Origin: Cervus elaphus
Taxonomy: Eukaryota; Chordata; Mammalia; Artiodactyla; Cervidae
Assembly: GCF_910594005.1 (NCBI RefSeq)
Contig: NC_057847.1
Coordinates: forward strand, 25,891,001-25,955,000
Direction: 5' to 3'
Length of the DNA stretch: 64,000 bases
The notes beneath the pieces were generated by a model that was given only the letters and a program-made list of their open reading frames with translations, was not told the DNA's origin and made no database searches. Shown here piece by piece: positions 22,841 to 33,639 of this stretch; the stretch's first letter is position 1; each line of letters opens with the position of its first letter. The translations under genes were made by a program, and so were the position numbers.

Positions 22841-22970
22841 GAAAGTGAATGTGAGGTCACTCAGTCATGTCTGACTCTGTGCAACCCCATGGACTGTAGC
22901 CTATAAAGATCCTCTGTCCATGGGATTTTCCAGGCAAGAGTACTGAAGTGGGTTGCCATTTCCTTCTCCA
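22841..22970 (-). mobile_element. Bov-A type SINE, antisense, 5' truncated
   Basis: Contains CACTCAGTCATGTCTGACTC and 'ctctgtccatgggattttccaggcaagagtactg'. Perfect 10-bp duplication AGTATTAGGT at 22831-22840 and 22971-22980. Its element 5' end lies at TGGAGAAGG, the same start point as several copies in the window. Confidence 0.94.
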
Positions 22971-23146
22971 AGTATTAGGTACTATGGTAGATTTTTTTCT
23001 AACGTATTCTATTGAATCTTAACAATTCTGCAGGATTGGTGTTATCCCAGCTGTATAGGTGAGGGTATTGAGAGAAAAAGGCTAAGTAGTTTTGCTCAAG
23101 TACATAGTAAATGTAAATTTGGCCTCGAGCCCATTTTTCTTCTTTC

Positions 23147-23264
23147 TTTTTCTGGCCACACCATGCAGCTTGTGGGATATTAGTTTTCCAACCAGAGACT
23201 GAACCTGGGCCCCTGGCAGTGAATGTGCCAGAGTCCTAACCACTGGACTGCTAGGGAATTTCCC
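23147..23264 (-). mobile_element. CHR-type SINE, antisense
   Basis: TTTTTCTGGCCACACCATGC, 'gggatattagttttccaaccagagactgaacc' and 'ccactggactgctagggaattt'. Confidence 0.85.
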
Positions 23265-23464
23265 CATCTCTCTTCTTTAAATTCTTTTTTTTTTACCATA
23301 CCACTATACTGCTTTTATTAATTTTTAGATCTGAATGTTTAGGATCTATGTAGTAAACATGTTAAAGATCCATGTATTTGTGCGTGCGGTCAGGGTGGGG
23401 AAAGAAAAAGAGAAGTTAGGTGCTCGGTATATGCTGTTTTTCAGAGGATTAGGTTATAGTTTTA

Positions 23465-23696
23465 TTCTTTTGTTGCCATCAAATAATTATTAAGTACTTA
23501 CTATGTGCCAGGCTATGTGCTAAGTGCTTTATGTGAGGAATTTCATTCAATTCCCAGAGTAAATCAGATGTAGGTACAGAGAGGTTAAAACATGCATCCA
23601 AGGTTAATAGCTAGTAGGTGGTATAGTTGGGAGTGGTACTCAGTAAGGCAAGTCTGAGTCCAAAACCTGCACTGTTAGCCTTTGTACCAGTGCTGA
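23465..23696 (+). repeat. MIR element
   Basis: Near-complete MIR order: 'attaagtacttactatgtgccaggctatgtgctaagtgcttt', then 'cagagaggttaaaacatgc' and 'aatagctagtaggtgg', then 'gcactgttagcc'. Confidence 0.85.
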
Positions 23697-23697
23697 C

Positions 23698-23965
23698 CAA
23701 TAGAAATATAATGTGAGCTACATGTGTAGTTAAAAGTTTTCTGATAGTCACGTTAAAAAAGTAAAAGATGAAATTAACTTTAATAATGTTTATCAAAAAT
23801 ATTATTTCAGTGTTAGTCAATACGAAAAATTATTGATCTATTTTTTGGTGCCATGTTTTTGAAATCTGGTATGTAATTCTTACTTAAAGCACATCTCCAT
23901 TTGGACTAGCTGCATTTCAAGTACTTTATAGCCATATGTGGCTAATGGCTACAATATTAGTTAGC
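23698..23965. mobile_element. hAT-type non-autonomous DNA transposon
   Basis: Begins CAGTGCTGACCAATAGAAAT and ends 'agccatatgtggctaatggctacaatattag', an inverted-end structure (CAGYGCTGTCCAATA-like) of a mammalian hAT-derived element. The exact family name is not assigned. Confidence 0.65.
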
Positions 23966-24159
23966 TTATATTCATAGAAAGAAATTTGAAGAGAGACATC
24001 AAATTGTTAATAGATTCTTTGGAGAATAGACTTGGGATGGAGAGAGAGGTGGGTGAATTTCCTTTCTTATGTTAGACCCTTGGCTAGTTTTTAAAAAGTG
24101 AACATGTATTATTCTGATTTTTAAAACATGAGAAATTTTCTTATTTAATTACCAATGTA

Positions 24160-24371
24160 GTGAGTGAGTGAGTGAAGTCACTGTCGTGTCCAACTCTTTG
24201 CGACCCCATGGACTGCAGCCTACCAGGCTCCTCTGTCCATGGAATTTTCTAGGCAAGAATACTGGAGTGGGTTGCCATATCCTTCTCCAGGAGATCTTCC
24301 CGACCCAGGGATTGAACCCAGGTCTCCTGCATTGCAGGCAGATGCTTTACCGTCTGAGCCACCAGGGAAGT
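24160..24371 (-). mobile_element. Bov-tA SINE, full length, antisense
   Basis: Starts with a (GTGA)n tail and reads through 'actctttgcgaccccatgg', 'ccgacccagggattgaaccc' and 'gagccaccagggaagt'. Direct repeat CCAATGTA at 24152-24159 and 24372-24379. Confidence 0.94.
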
Positions 24372-24379
24372 CCAATGTA

Positions 24380-27300
24380 AGGTATGCACAAATGATTCAA
24401 GTAAAACTCTAAGGAGTTCTGTATTAAATCAGTGAGAAGACAACTTTGCTTAGAATGTTGTGATTCAGGAGTTGTCAGTGATCTACTGCTATCTCTGTAA
24501 AAATGTTTGGTTTTTAAACTGGGCTAATCAGGACAGTTCTGCCAGGATGATTTAGTTAAGGATTTTATTCTCAGATAATGAAATTAGTGGATTCTGTTAA
24601 AGTGGATTCTGTTAACGAAGTTGCTTCCTTGAGAACTCCCACAGCATTATATTTGTATGTTCTGTTCTGCCATTAAATGATACTTGAATTTCTAAGGTAC
24701 CTTAGTGGTGTGTAGTGAATGTGTGTATGTAAGGCAGACTGCCTTTATACCTCTTTGTTCTAATAACTAATTCCTTTTTGTACAGTTATCTCTTTCTCAT
24801 TTTATGTATTCTTGGTAAGGGGATATTATCCAGTTTCCTCCTTCCACTGCGGGAACCTTATCTGTGCCCTTGACAGGCACAGCCAAGAACTGGCCACCTA
24901 ACCTGAGCTGGGCTTTGAGAGAGGAAAAGATTGAGTTAAGGTCGTTAAGAATTCAGTATGTCATTTCATCTGGCTTTTCTTTCCCCCCAAGAGGAAGAAT
25001 GATAATAGGAAAGGAAGCGTAGTCTTCTAAATAGTTTCTTAACGTTTTTATTGTATTTACACCAGTTGTTTCAATATCCCCAGTGCAGAGTCATATGAAG
25101 AAAATTCCTTTGTTGATTTGTCAAAGTGAAGGGAAAGGCTTGCTAGTCATGCCAGCCCATTGTTGTTTTGTGATATAATCAATAGCCATCTATGTGATAT
25201 CAAAAAGTGTTCCCTTATAATAGGTTGAATTATGTATAATTTAGGTAGTGTTATCCAGTAGTCCACATAGAATTATAAGTTGATTACTTGTTTATCCCCT
25301 CTCCCCATCATATCTAATGAGTGGGCAGTTTTGGTTTTATCAGATTTCACTCTACCTTTTCATTATAAATGGCTATAACAGATGTTGATACTTTAAAAAA
25401 TATTCATAATGTTTAAAAATTCTGAATGATACATGGTTATTATAAACAAAATAGGAAATAATGAAGGTGTTCACAATAAAATTTCATGTTTGTCCCTTGT
25501 TTCCAGTCTTCAGAAGTAACTGCCTTTTCTTTAAAATCTGAAAGGATATGTGCTTATTTTCCTCTCCTGATTACATGGAAGAGTTTAGTTTCTATTTGAA
25601 TTTCTTTTCCAATGTTTATTTTCCTTAAAAAAGAAAATCTAGTAAGTAGAGCATTTCCGTTTTCGGGGTAACTGCTAATTGTAGCTTGATTTTTATGTCA
25701 TTTCTTTTTATTTTGAAAGATCTATGAAGTTTTATAATTCTTAAAAAAAATGTTTGTTGCCCCTTAAAAATAATGTCTGCTGCCCCCTTGCTCCCACTCC
25801 CCAGTATGATTTTAAGCCCTTGACTGATTTTACTTCTCTTTTGGGTTTACCTTTCTTAAACTGGGCAGACAAGTTCGTATGAGATAGAATTAAGGTTAAT
25901 CTATGTAGATGATTTCTGTGCAGATGGTTAGAATTTTGGGCCAGGAAAAATAAAAGCCCTGATCCTTTCTCTTTTGTTATTAATGACAGATGCGACTTCA
26001 TTCTGTTTTGTATTACTATTCCTCTGTGTCTGTTTGAATTTCATATGTCTAAATTGTTCAGTTTTAACAGTAAGATTCCAGAGAGTTCCTTTAGTTTTGT
26101 TGCCTGTGTTTGCTAAAAAGTAGCGCTGATGGAAGAAAGAGGTTTTAAGTTGCCTTTCTAGTTTATATAGAATGGTAGCCCTCAAGGCACTACAACTTTA
26201 TTGAACTGCTAAATGAGAAGGTAAAAAAGCTTTCATTTAATTGCCACCCCCCCCCCCTTTAGGTTAAGTTAGGTGTTTATAGGTTTTGTAAATCACCTTT
26301 AATTACCATGAACATAAATTGCTGTTTTTCAAGAGACCACCTCCCCCCTTCCTCATAAGCACGTCATTTAAGAGTTTAAAATGAGTCACACATTTTTGCC
26401 TAGACACAAATTGCCAATATAAAGCTGTCTTTGATTGTATCCTAAAATAATGGAGTTTTTTTCTTTGGGTCCTGTAATTTTCTTTTTCAGCAGTATTTAT
26501 TAAATTAATCTAGTATTGGATTGCAGTAAACAATCTGACCAAAAAACATATGTTTTCTTTGTTTCCTCGGTACAAATTCAATGGGTTAAGTAATTATGCA
26601 GTGGTTCTCGTCTACATATACAATACATTCTAATAATGAACTTCTGTTTACTGTGGAAAATATTGCAGCAGTAGGAAACAGTTCCTTTCTAGTTTACACT
26701 GTAATATTGTATGAAGTTATTTAATCTGCTAGCTGTTTACAGTTTAATTGCTTAAATGTATCCTTATATTCATGGTGGTCTTATATCTACTTAGGTGCTT
26801 GAGGCATTCTCATTTTTTTTCTTGATTGTCTTTTCTGACACATTTTAGAGATCTCCTTTCCTGTCCTCTCTGCTCAAAATAGCAACTATATGGATTCTTT
26901 AAAAAGCTCTTCTCTCACTAAGAGTTGAAATTACTCAGGGATGGAAGGGCAACTTCTAAGGTCCTGGAGAGTCTCTTGATCTTTTAAACATTAATGTTTG
27001 AACTACGTTTTTCTTAGTTGTCAGAACACTGTCATTATGTTAAGTTAAAAATGGAAGTTTGAGACTGATTTGGTTTCGAAAACCAGTGTATTCATTGTTA
27101 CACTTGACTTGCATGAATGAAATCATAACACTTGTGTTTTATTACAATGTAAGTCTTCAGTTTTACTATAACTTGTCCCTTTGCAAATTTTACATTGACA
27201 CCCGTAAACCACCCATTGTAGGCCCAGTATCCTTTTCCTGCATCAGTGACTCAAAATACTGAGCTCGGGTTGCCCGCCTAGGCAGTTGGGGGAAAGGCAG

Positions 27301-28249
27301 GGCTTCTTTTAAGGGCTATAGGCTGTGTACCAGAGCTAGTCCTTTAGAGCGGAAAGATTCCTCTCCTCTCCACTGGTGAGGTCACGGTGTCCCTCCGGAA
27401 CCCCCAGACTGCTCAAGAACCTGGAATGGTCTCATCCAGGTCTGTGATGTCTCCTTCCTGGTCCATCTTCCCCCTTGTCTTTGCTGTCCTTGCTCCCAGG
27501 GTAGGAGGGAGGAATGAGCGTTGCCTGGCTGGCTTGGATTTGACTGATTGAGTTCTTGCTGTTGGGAACTAAAGAAGATCCCATTGTTTCACCAGACCTC
27601 TAGATATTTTACCCGTCATATAGGTAAAGAGTTGGGTCAGGGGAAGGTGGTTTTGTTCCCCTTTGCTCTCCCCTGAGTTGAAAGGGACAACTGTATGCAC
27701 CTGCTCTATAAGTCAGTTGTGAAGATCTTCTCTTGTATGCCAATTGTCAGGTCGATAGGGCTGAAACAGTGTTTATACATTAATTTATAGCTTTCTGGGA
27801 ATAGTGTTCTCCCTCATTCCTCAACTAAATTTATTATTCAAATTTTGTTAAATCCTTAGAGTGAAATGAAAATGCAGGGAATTACATGTACCCCACTCAT
27901 TTCCTAACTTGTTTTTTTCCATCTTTGTATATTCAGGCTGAATTCTGATTTGTGTATTGTGTATAAAAAGTTTGAGAAAAAACTCTAATTAAAATTATTT
28001 TGAATATGATTTTTAAAAACAATTGGAAGTGTTATGTTTGGGGTTTTAGTCAGATCAAGGATTGATATTTTACTTTAAAGAACTGAGGAAAATAAAGTCA
28101 GTCCCATAAAGGAAATTTACTGTAGGTTATGATTTTAAATACAGAACCACAGTGTTATTATATACCACCATTTTAAATATGATCTGCTATTTATAAACTC
28201 ATGGTTGTAGTAATAGGAAGGAATCAGAGGAATGAGTAATAGGGAAAGG
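24380..28249. other. Repeat-poor intron
   Basis: I recognise no gene or interspersed repeat in this 3.9-kb stretch. It includes an 11-C run at 26247-26257, a 15-bp tandem duplication of AGTGGATTCTGTTAA at about 24586-24615, and a segment at 26290-26330 with 'tttaattaccatgaac' that looks unusually non-degenerate. A moderately GC-richer part lies at 27260-27480. Confidence 0.5.
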
Positions 28250-28445
28250 AATTTACTGAGTTAGGAGCAGGCACTTTTTGGTGCTCTCATATGATACTCC
28301 TGTGAATGAGATCTTATTAGCCTATTTTAGAAATGAGGAAACTGGATCTCAGGGAGTTTAAATAACTTCCAAAAACCACACAGCTACTGAGTTGGCAGAG
28401 TCAAGATTTTTTAGCAAAACTCATCCTTTAATTGCTACCCTATGT
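28250..28445 (+). repeat. MIR element
   Basis: Contains 'gaaatgaggaaactggatctcagggag' and 'aaaccacacagctactgagttggcagag', the MIR core order. Confidence 0.85.
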
Positions 28446-28688
28446 TTACTGTGTTTACTTTCTGAAGCTATTTTATTGCTTAAAATTATAAAACATTTTT
28501 CTTATTTTAGGGTAGTTTTAATATTAATAATAATTTTTAATGAAGGGATAATATTTCATTGCCAGTGATCTACAATTTATCATTTCCTAGATACTAGAGT
28601 ATGTTTTTAGTTATTCTGCTGTGATAGATGACTCTTCTGTGAGTGACTTTATTCACATATCTTTTTGCCTTTATTGTATTATTTGCTT

Positions 28689-28891
28689 TTTTTGTTGTTT
28701 AGTTGCTCAGTCATGTCTGACCCTTTTATGGACCCCATGGGCTGTAAACCTCCAGGATCCATGGGATTTCCCAGACAAGAATACTGGAATAGGTTGTCAT
28801 TTCCTCCAGGGGATTTTTTTTGATCCAGGGATCAAGCCTTCGTCTCCTGCATTGCAAGTGGATTCTTTACCACTGAGCCACTGGGGAAGCC
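28689..28891 (-). mobile_element. Bov-tA SINE, antisense
   Basis: TTGTTGTTTAGTTGCTCAGT start, then 'gggatttcccagacaagaatactggaatagg' and 'accactgagccactggggaagc'. Perfect 11-bp duplication ATTATTTGCTT at 28678-28688 and 28892-28902. Confidence 0.95.
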
Positions 28892-29888
28892 ATTATTTGC
28901 TTAAGAAATATTTATTGGAGAGAAATTAATGAATCAAGGGTACATTCTTTTACATTTCATTACTTGCTAGCCATTGCCATGTTGATTTTCAATAGGGTTT
29001 CTTGAATTTGCTTTTTTGTAGAAATTATCTTACTGCATTTAACCAGCTATAAATACCAGTTGTACAGTGTATATTGGGAACAACTTAAAGTATACATAAA
29101 TCAGTGAAATAAGATTACATGTTAAGTATTTACTCTATTGAGAGTAAAGGGGAAAGGCTAAGTGACTTTGATAAGGAAACAGCTGGCAGAGCCCCAAGAG
29201 AACTGTTCCTGAAGAACAGTTGTTGGAAGAGAGAGAGTGGAGGAGTCTGAATGCACTGGAATTTACTAGGGGGATGGTGTTTACCTGGTTTGCCGTTCTT
29301 GGCAGGGCTTTGTGGTTAATCTCTGAGTTAAATTTGATGTAAATTAAGACCAGACTATAATTTGAATTTGAATTTTAATCCTTCTTTGTTATAACCTCTT
29401 TCATTTCTTGTTGTCAGCCTTTCTTTCCTGACATTGTAATTCGTGGTTGAGAATTCTAAAGTTTGCTTCATTTCATTTGAGAGGCATTAGGAAACTTAAT
29501 TACTTTACTTGCAAACAGAAGATTTATACTGAGTATTTGCATACAAGGATTATGTTATAAACATCTCTGTTTTTTCACTAAATGACTTATTAGGTAATAC
29601 TATGTTAGGAAATCTAATAAAGGAGAGAAAGTTAATATTATTTTACATGGAATACTTAACCCTGATGTTTATATGTTGTATTTTCCTTTCATTTTTGATA
29701 ACTGCCCCATACCAGCTAAGGCAGAGTGGTAGCTAGTCTTTATTAGACTGATAATGATATCCCTTGATAGTTGGTGAAAGAAATTGTTCTTCCCAACATT
29801 TCTTGTCATCTCATTTCTTTTCCTTTACATGATATGAAGAATGACAGATACTGGTACCAGAAACTTTATTTACTGAGGATTAATATGT

Positions 29889-30012
29889 GGATGTGGACCT
29901 GGTAACCCACTCCAGTATTCTTGCCTGGAGAATTCCATAGACAGAGGAGCCTGGCGGGCTACCGTCCATGGGGTCGCAAAGAGTTGTACACAACTGAAGC
30001 GACTTAGCACAC
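29889..30012 (+). mobile_element. Bov-A type SINE, 5' truncated
   Basis: ACCCACTCCAGTATTCTTGC, 'ggagcctggcgggctaccgtcc' and 'cacaactgaagcgacttagca'. Short duplication AATATGT at 29882-29888 and 30013-30019. Confidence 0.92.
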
Positions 30013-30034
30013 AATATGTTATAGGCAGTAGTTT

Positions 30035-30232
30035 AAAGCTTTATTATTACATCTGTTGCCTCATTTAAGTTTTCACAAGGTTTACTTGAAGTATGCACTA
30101 CTGTTCCCATTTTACATACTAAGGCAACAATTAAAGAGGGTAAGCAGCTCACTCAGGTTAGTAAACGACAGAACTGGAAGTTGAATTGGGGCTCTTTGAT
30201 CTAAAACCCTTCCCTTTAACCATTATCTCTCA
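30035..30232 (+). repeat. MIR element
   Basis: 'ttcccattttacatactaaggcaac', 'aagagggtaagcagctcactcaggtt' and 'aacccttccctttaaccat' follow the MIR order. Confidence 0.75.
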
Positions 30233-31075
30233 TATGTTGTGTACATTTTTAGTTAATTGACTGTAACATTCTTGGTCCCACGTTTTAATTCTTTAGTTTC
30301 CTTTACCTTAGAACCTAGTTACTTCAAGAAAATCTTCACATTCTGTTTTTGAGCCTAAAGTACTCATAGTAATTACTTTGATGTTCACAAGCTCTTCTGG
30401 GGATAGAGTTCAGAGAGAAAGAAAGATCACATTTAGTCAGAGAAGTTGTAATTTTTCTTGATTCATAGATAGATGTTTTGTGTGGGTTTCTTTCAAGGTA
30501 ATTTATGTGTGGTAAGCAAAATACAGCTTACTTTAGAAAGTGGATGCTTACAGTTAATTAGCATCAATGTATCAGTATTTTATCTGGAATTTAAAAATAT
30601 ATTTAAAGGTTATAGGATCTTATTTTCACTAAATTAGGATCCCATTGAAACACTTGACTGACGTCTCCACCCTCTCCCTTGGTCATTTGGGTGATACACA
30701 CAAAAAATGGGATATGTTGGCATTTTCCTAGGATAAAGTTGGCACAATAATGAGTTGATTCAGTAGCATCCTCTAAAGGTGATTAATGAAAAATTTTTCG
30801 ATCACTAGTAGTCTTTGATGGTTTTATGCTATCTGGGATGATTGGAGGACGTTCCTGACTTATCTCTTTTATTTCCTGCCCCGGGTCTGAAAATAGCAAA
30901 GTGTCTAAAAGAGCACTTGTTCCTTTTTTCTAACTGCTATTGCTTCTCACTCAGCTATCGTTCTTTATATCCCCTAGAGAAATTTATTTTTAAAAAAATG
31001 CAATGTTTCCAGCCACTCGTCTATATGGAAAGGTGGACAAATATCTTAAAATTAAGTTTGAGTTAACCTCTAAGG

Positions 31076-32396
31076 CAGCATTTCTCAGATTTTTTGGCCT
31101 TAAGACTCTTTTGTAGTCTTAAAATTATTAAATATACCAAAAGCTTGTATTTATATAGTTAATATCAGTCCATATTTACCATATTAGAAATTGAAACTAA
31201 GACTAAAAAATGTCTTTCTTTCTTAATGCTCTTTAAAATAACAGTGATAAACCCACTATATGTTAACATTATTTGAAAAATAATTTTATTTTCTAAAACA
31301 AAAATATTTAATAAGAGTGGGAATGTTTTATATTTTGCAAATTGCTAATATCTGACATTATAGGGGATTGCTGGATTATATTTGCTTGTACATTTAGTTT
31401 TTTGCAATGTTTATTGCAAAATGTTTGGGTGAGATATATGAAGATATATGAAGAAAATCTGGCTCTATACAGATGTGTGACTGGAAAAAGGAAGAGTATT
31501 TTAGTAATCATTTTAGATAATTGTGAATGTTATTCTTTGATACTGCATCAAAAATAGTTGATAAATAGTTTCTTAAAAGTTCATTGAAATATAAAGTCTG
31601 CAACTATAGCAGTGGACTCTTTTTTTCTCTTACATTAAAGTCCATTGGTCTATTTTGTATTTTGAATGACTCTTCTACCCATGCATACCTTTAGTCATTT
31701 GGAAAATACCAATTCTCAGTGAGTATTCTGCAGATCTTTTAAATTATAACATATTTCATTATACTGTAGCACAAAATCACATCTGTTAATATCACCACAC
31801 ATCTCATAAGATAAGTCTTTACATATTGGGAAGCTGTCAAGGTCATGGTAGCAGTTACAAGTTTTCCAAAATTAATTTTCAATTGAGAGCCTAAATTTTA
31901 TCATTTATAATAAAATGACTGCCAGATATAACCATGGTTTGAATGTCAGTTGTTCTTTCAAGTAGAAATGATGTTCCACAGAAAAAGTGACTAGTTCAGC
32001 TTGCAATTCAAATGCTTTTCCTTGATAACCATTGTATTTTGGTATGTAGCAGAAGTGTTTTATGTGTACTTCTATGTCTTCATCCAGCATATTAAAAAGA
32101 TGTATACCCCAGGTTGAGATTTAGTAAAATTAATAATTTTTACTTTTATTAAGGACATTCTTAACTGAAACTTAGTTGTTGTGTATGTGAAGAATACAGT
32201 GATGACTAGTACAGTTTGAGATCACTACCTTGATTCATGCTAAGTTCCTGGTGGTTTTCTCACTATTGATTTTGCAGTATGACTACAAGTGTCAGCTCAG
32301 TGAGGACGAAAAACAGCATCTTGTTATTATTATGGCATAATGGTTTGAACTTGCAGACCCCTCAGGGGTCTGTGGACCACACTTTGAGAACCACTG
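31076..32396 (-). mobile_element. Ancient hAT DNA transposon
   Basis: About 1.32 kb with short inverted ends: CAGCATTTCTCAGATTTTTT on the left and, on the complement of the right end, CAGTGGTTCTCAAAGTGTGG. The 8 bases outside each end, CTCTAAGG (31068-31075) and TTCTAAAT (32397-32404), share TCTAA, which fits the 8-bp hAT target duplication. The internal sequence encodes a hAT transposase fragment on the minus strand. Family within the Charlie/Zaphod group not assigned. Confidence 0.8.
31905..32090 (-). pseudogene. hAT transposase remnant
   Basis: A 61-codon open fragment reading MLDEDIEVHIKHF...KAFELQAELVTFSVEHHFYLKEQLT. It resembles the middle of hAT transposases and the host proteins derived from them (ZBED5/FAM200-type) from my knowledge of those families. 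Flanking frames are broken, and no promoter or full-length frame remains. Confidence 0.65.
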
Positions 32397-32404
32397 TTCT
32401 AAAT

Positions 32405-33430
32405 TCTTTGAAAATGCCCCAAAGTCTTTGTTAGTCTTTAAGAATCTGCCTATTTTCTTCTCGTTAATACAAGGTGGATTTCTTCAAGTTCCACTATTCC
32501 AGGTAAATGAAAATAATTTATCATTCGACTTTACCATTTTTGTTCTGCAAGCATTGCATAAAATTTTTTATTTCTAATGTGCAGAGCTTTCAGCTACATT
32601 GTCATTTGAAAAGACTTTGAATAATAGACATTGCCTGTGTTAGGCGCTTTGTCTACAAATGAATATTTGGCTAGCGTGTGTAAATAAATTGGATGTTAAA
32701 TGTATATCCCAGAATTAAACAGTTGTAATGTGAGTTTTAGAGATATTTAAGTATTTATTGGTTGTATTAATGTGACAGTGAGGGAAGTTGTAATCACACT
32801 TGCCTGTTTATTTTTTTCCTCATTTTTTAGTGACTTACATCTACCCTTCTCCATCCCTAGTCACTGCTCTTTAAACTAAGACAGTGAAAATCATTTACCA
32901 CAAATAAGGATCTTTTGTGTATAGGAATATTTAGGAATGGGAAAAATCTTTTAATCATAATCCATTCCAAATCAAATTTTTTTGTGATTAGTTTATTGCA
33001 GTGGGAAGATTGGGGTAGTGAATACCTATATCTTAAACTTGAAATTTTATTTCATTCTGCTTTGCATTATTCTCTTTTAAAGAGCACTATCAAAAATAAC
33101 ATTGCTTCTAGTGCTCCTGTAAAAGCTTTTAGATCTTGAGTTGGGTGGTGATGGTAGTGAGGAGTGCTAGTCATTTGGGACACTGCCATCTGTTACACTT
33201 TTTTCCATCAATGAGAAAACACCTCTTAGCCTAAAGAGCTTGGTGTTTGTTTCTTGTTTTTATGGGGAGACTTTTCTCTAGCACTGAATAACAATACTCA
33301 GATATCAGTTAATAAGAATAGATTAAAATTTTTGAAAATATTTTAACCTAAATTACTAAACTATGAAGTACATTGGTAATGTATCAACACATTGTCAATA
33401 TATTAATATGTTGTTTCATATAAATACTTT
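32405..33430. other. Unique intron
   Basis: AT-rich sequence with no repeat or gene that I recognise. Confidence 0.5.
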
Positions 33431-33637
33431 TTGCGTGCATGCTCAGTAGTGTCTGACTCTTTGCAACCCCATGGACTGCAGCCCACCAGGCTCCTCTGGC
33501 CATTGGAATTTTCTAGGCAAAAATACTGGAGTGGGTTGCCATTTCCTTCTCCAGGGGATTTTCTGGACCCAGGGGTTGAATCTGTGTCTCCTGCATTGGC
33601 AGGTGGATTCTTATACCACTGCACCACCTGGGAAGCC
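33431..33637 (-). mobile_element. Bov-tA SINE, full length, antisense
   Basis: GCATGCTCAGTAGTGTCTGA, 'ctgcagcccaccaggctcctctgg', 'ctggacccaggggttgaatc' and tRNA-like end 'accactgcaccacctgggaagcc'. Confidence 0.93.
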
Positions 33638-33639
33638 TT

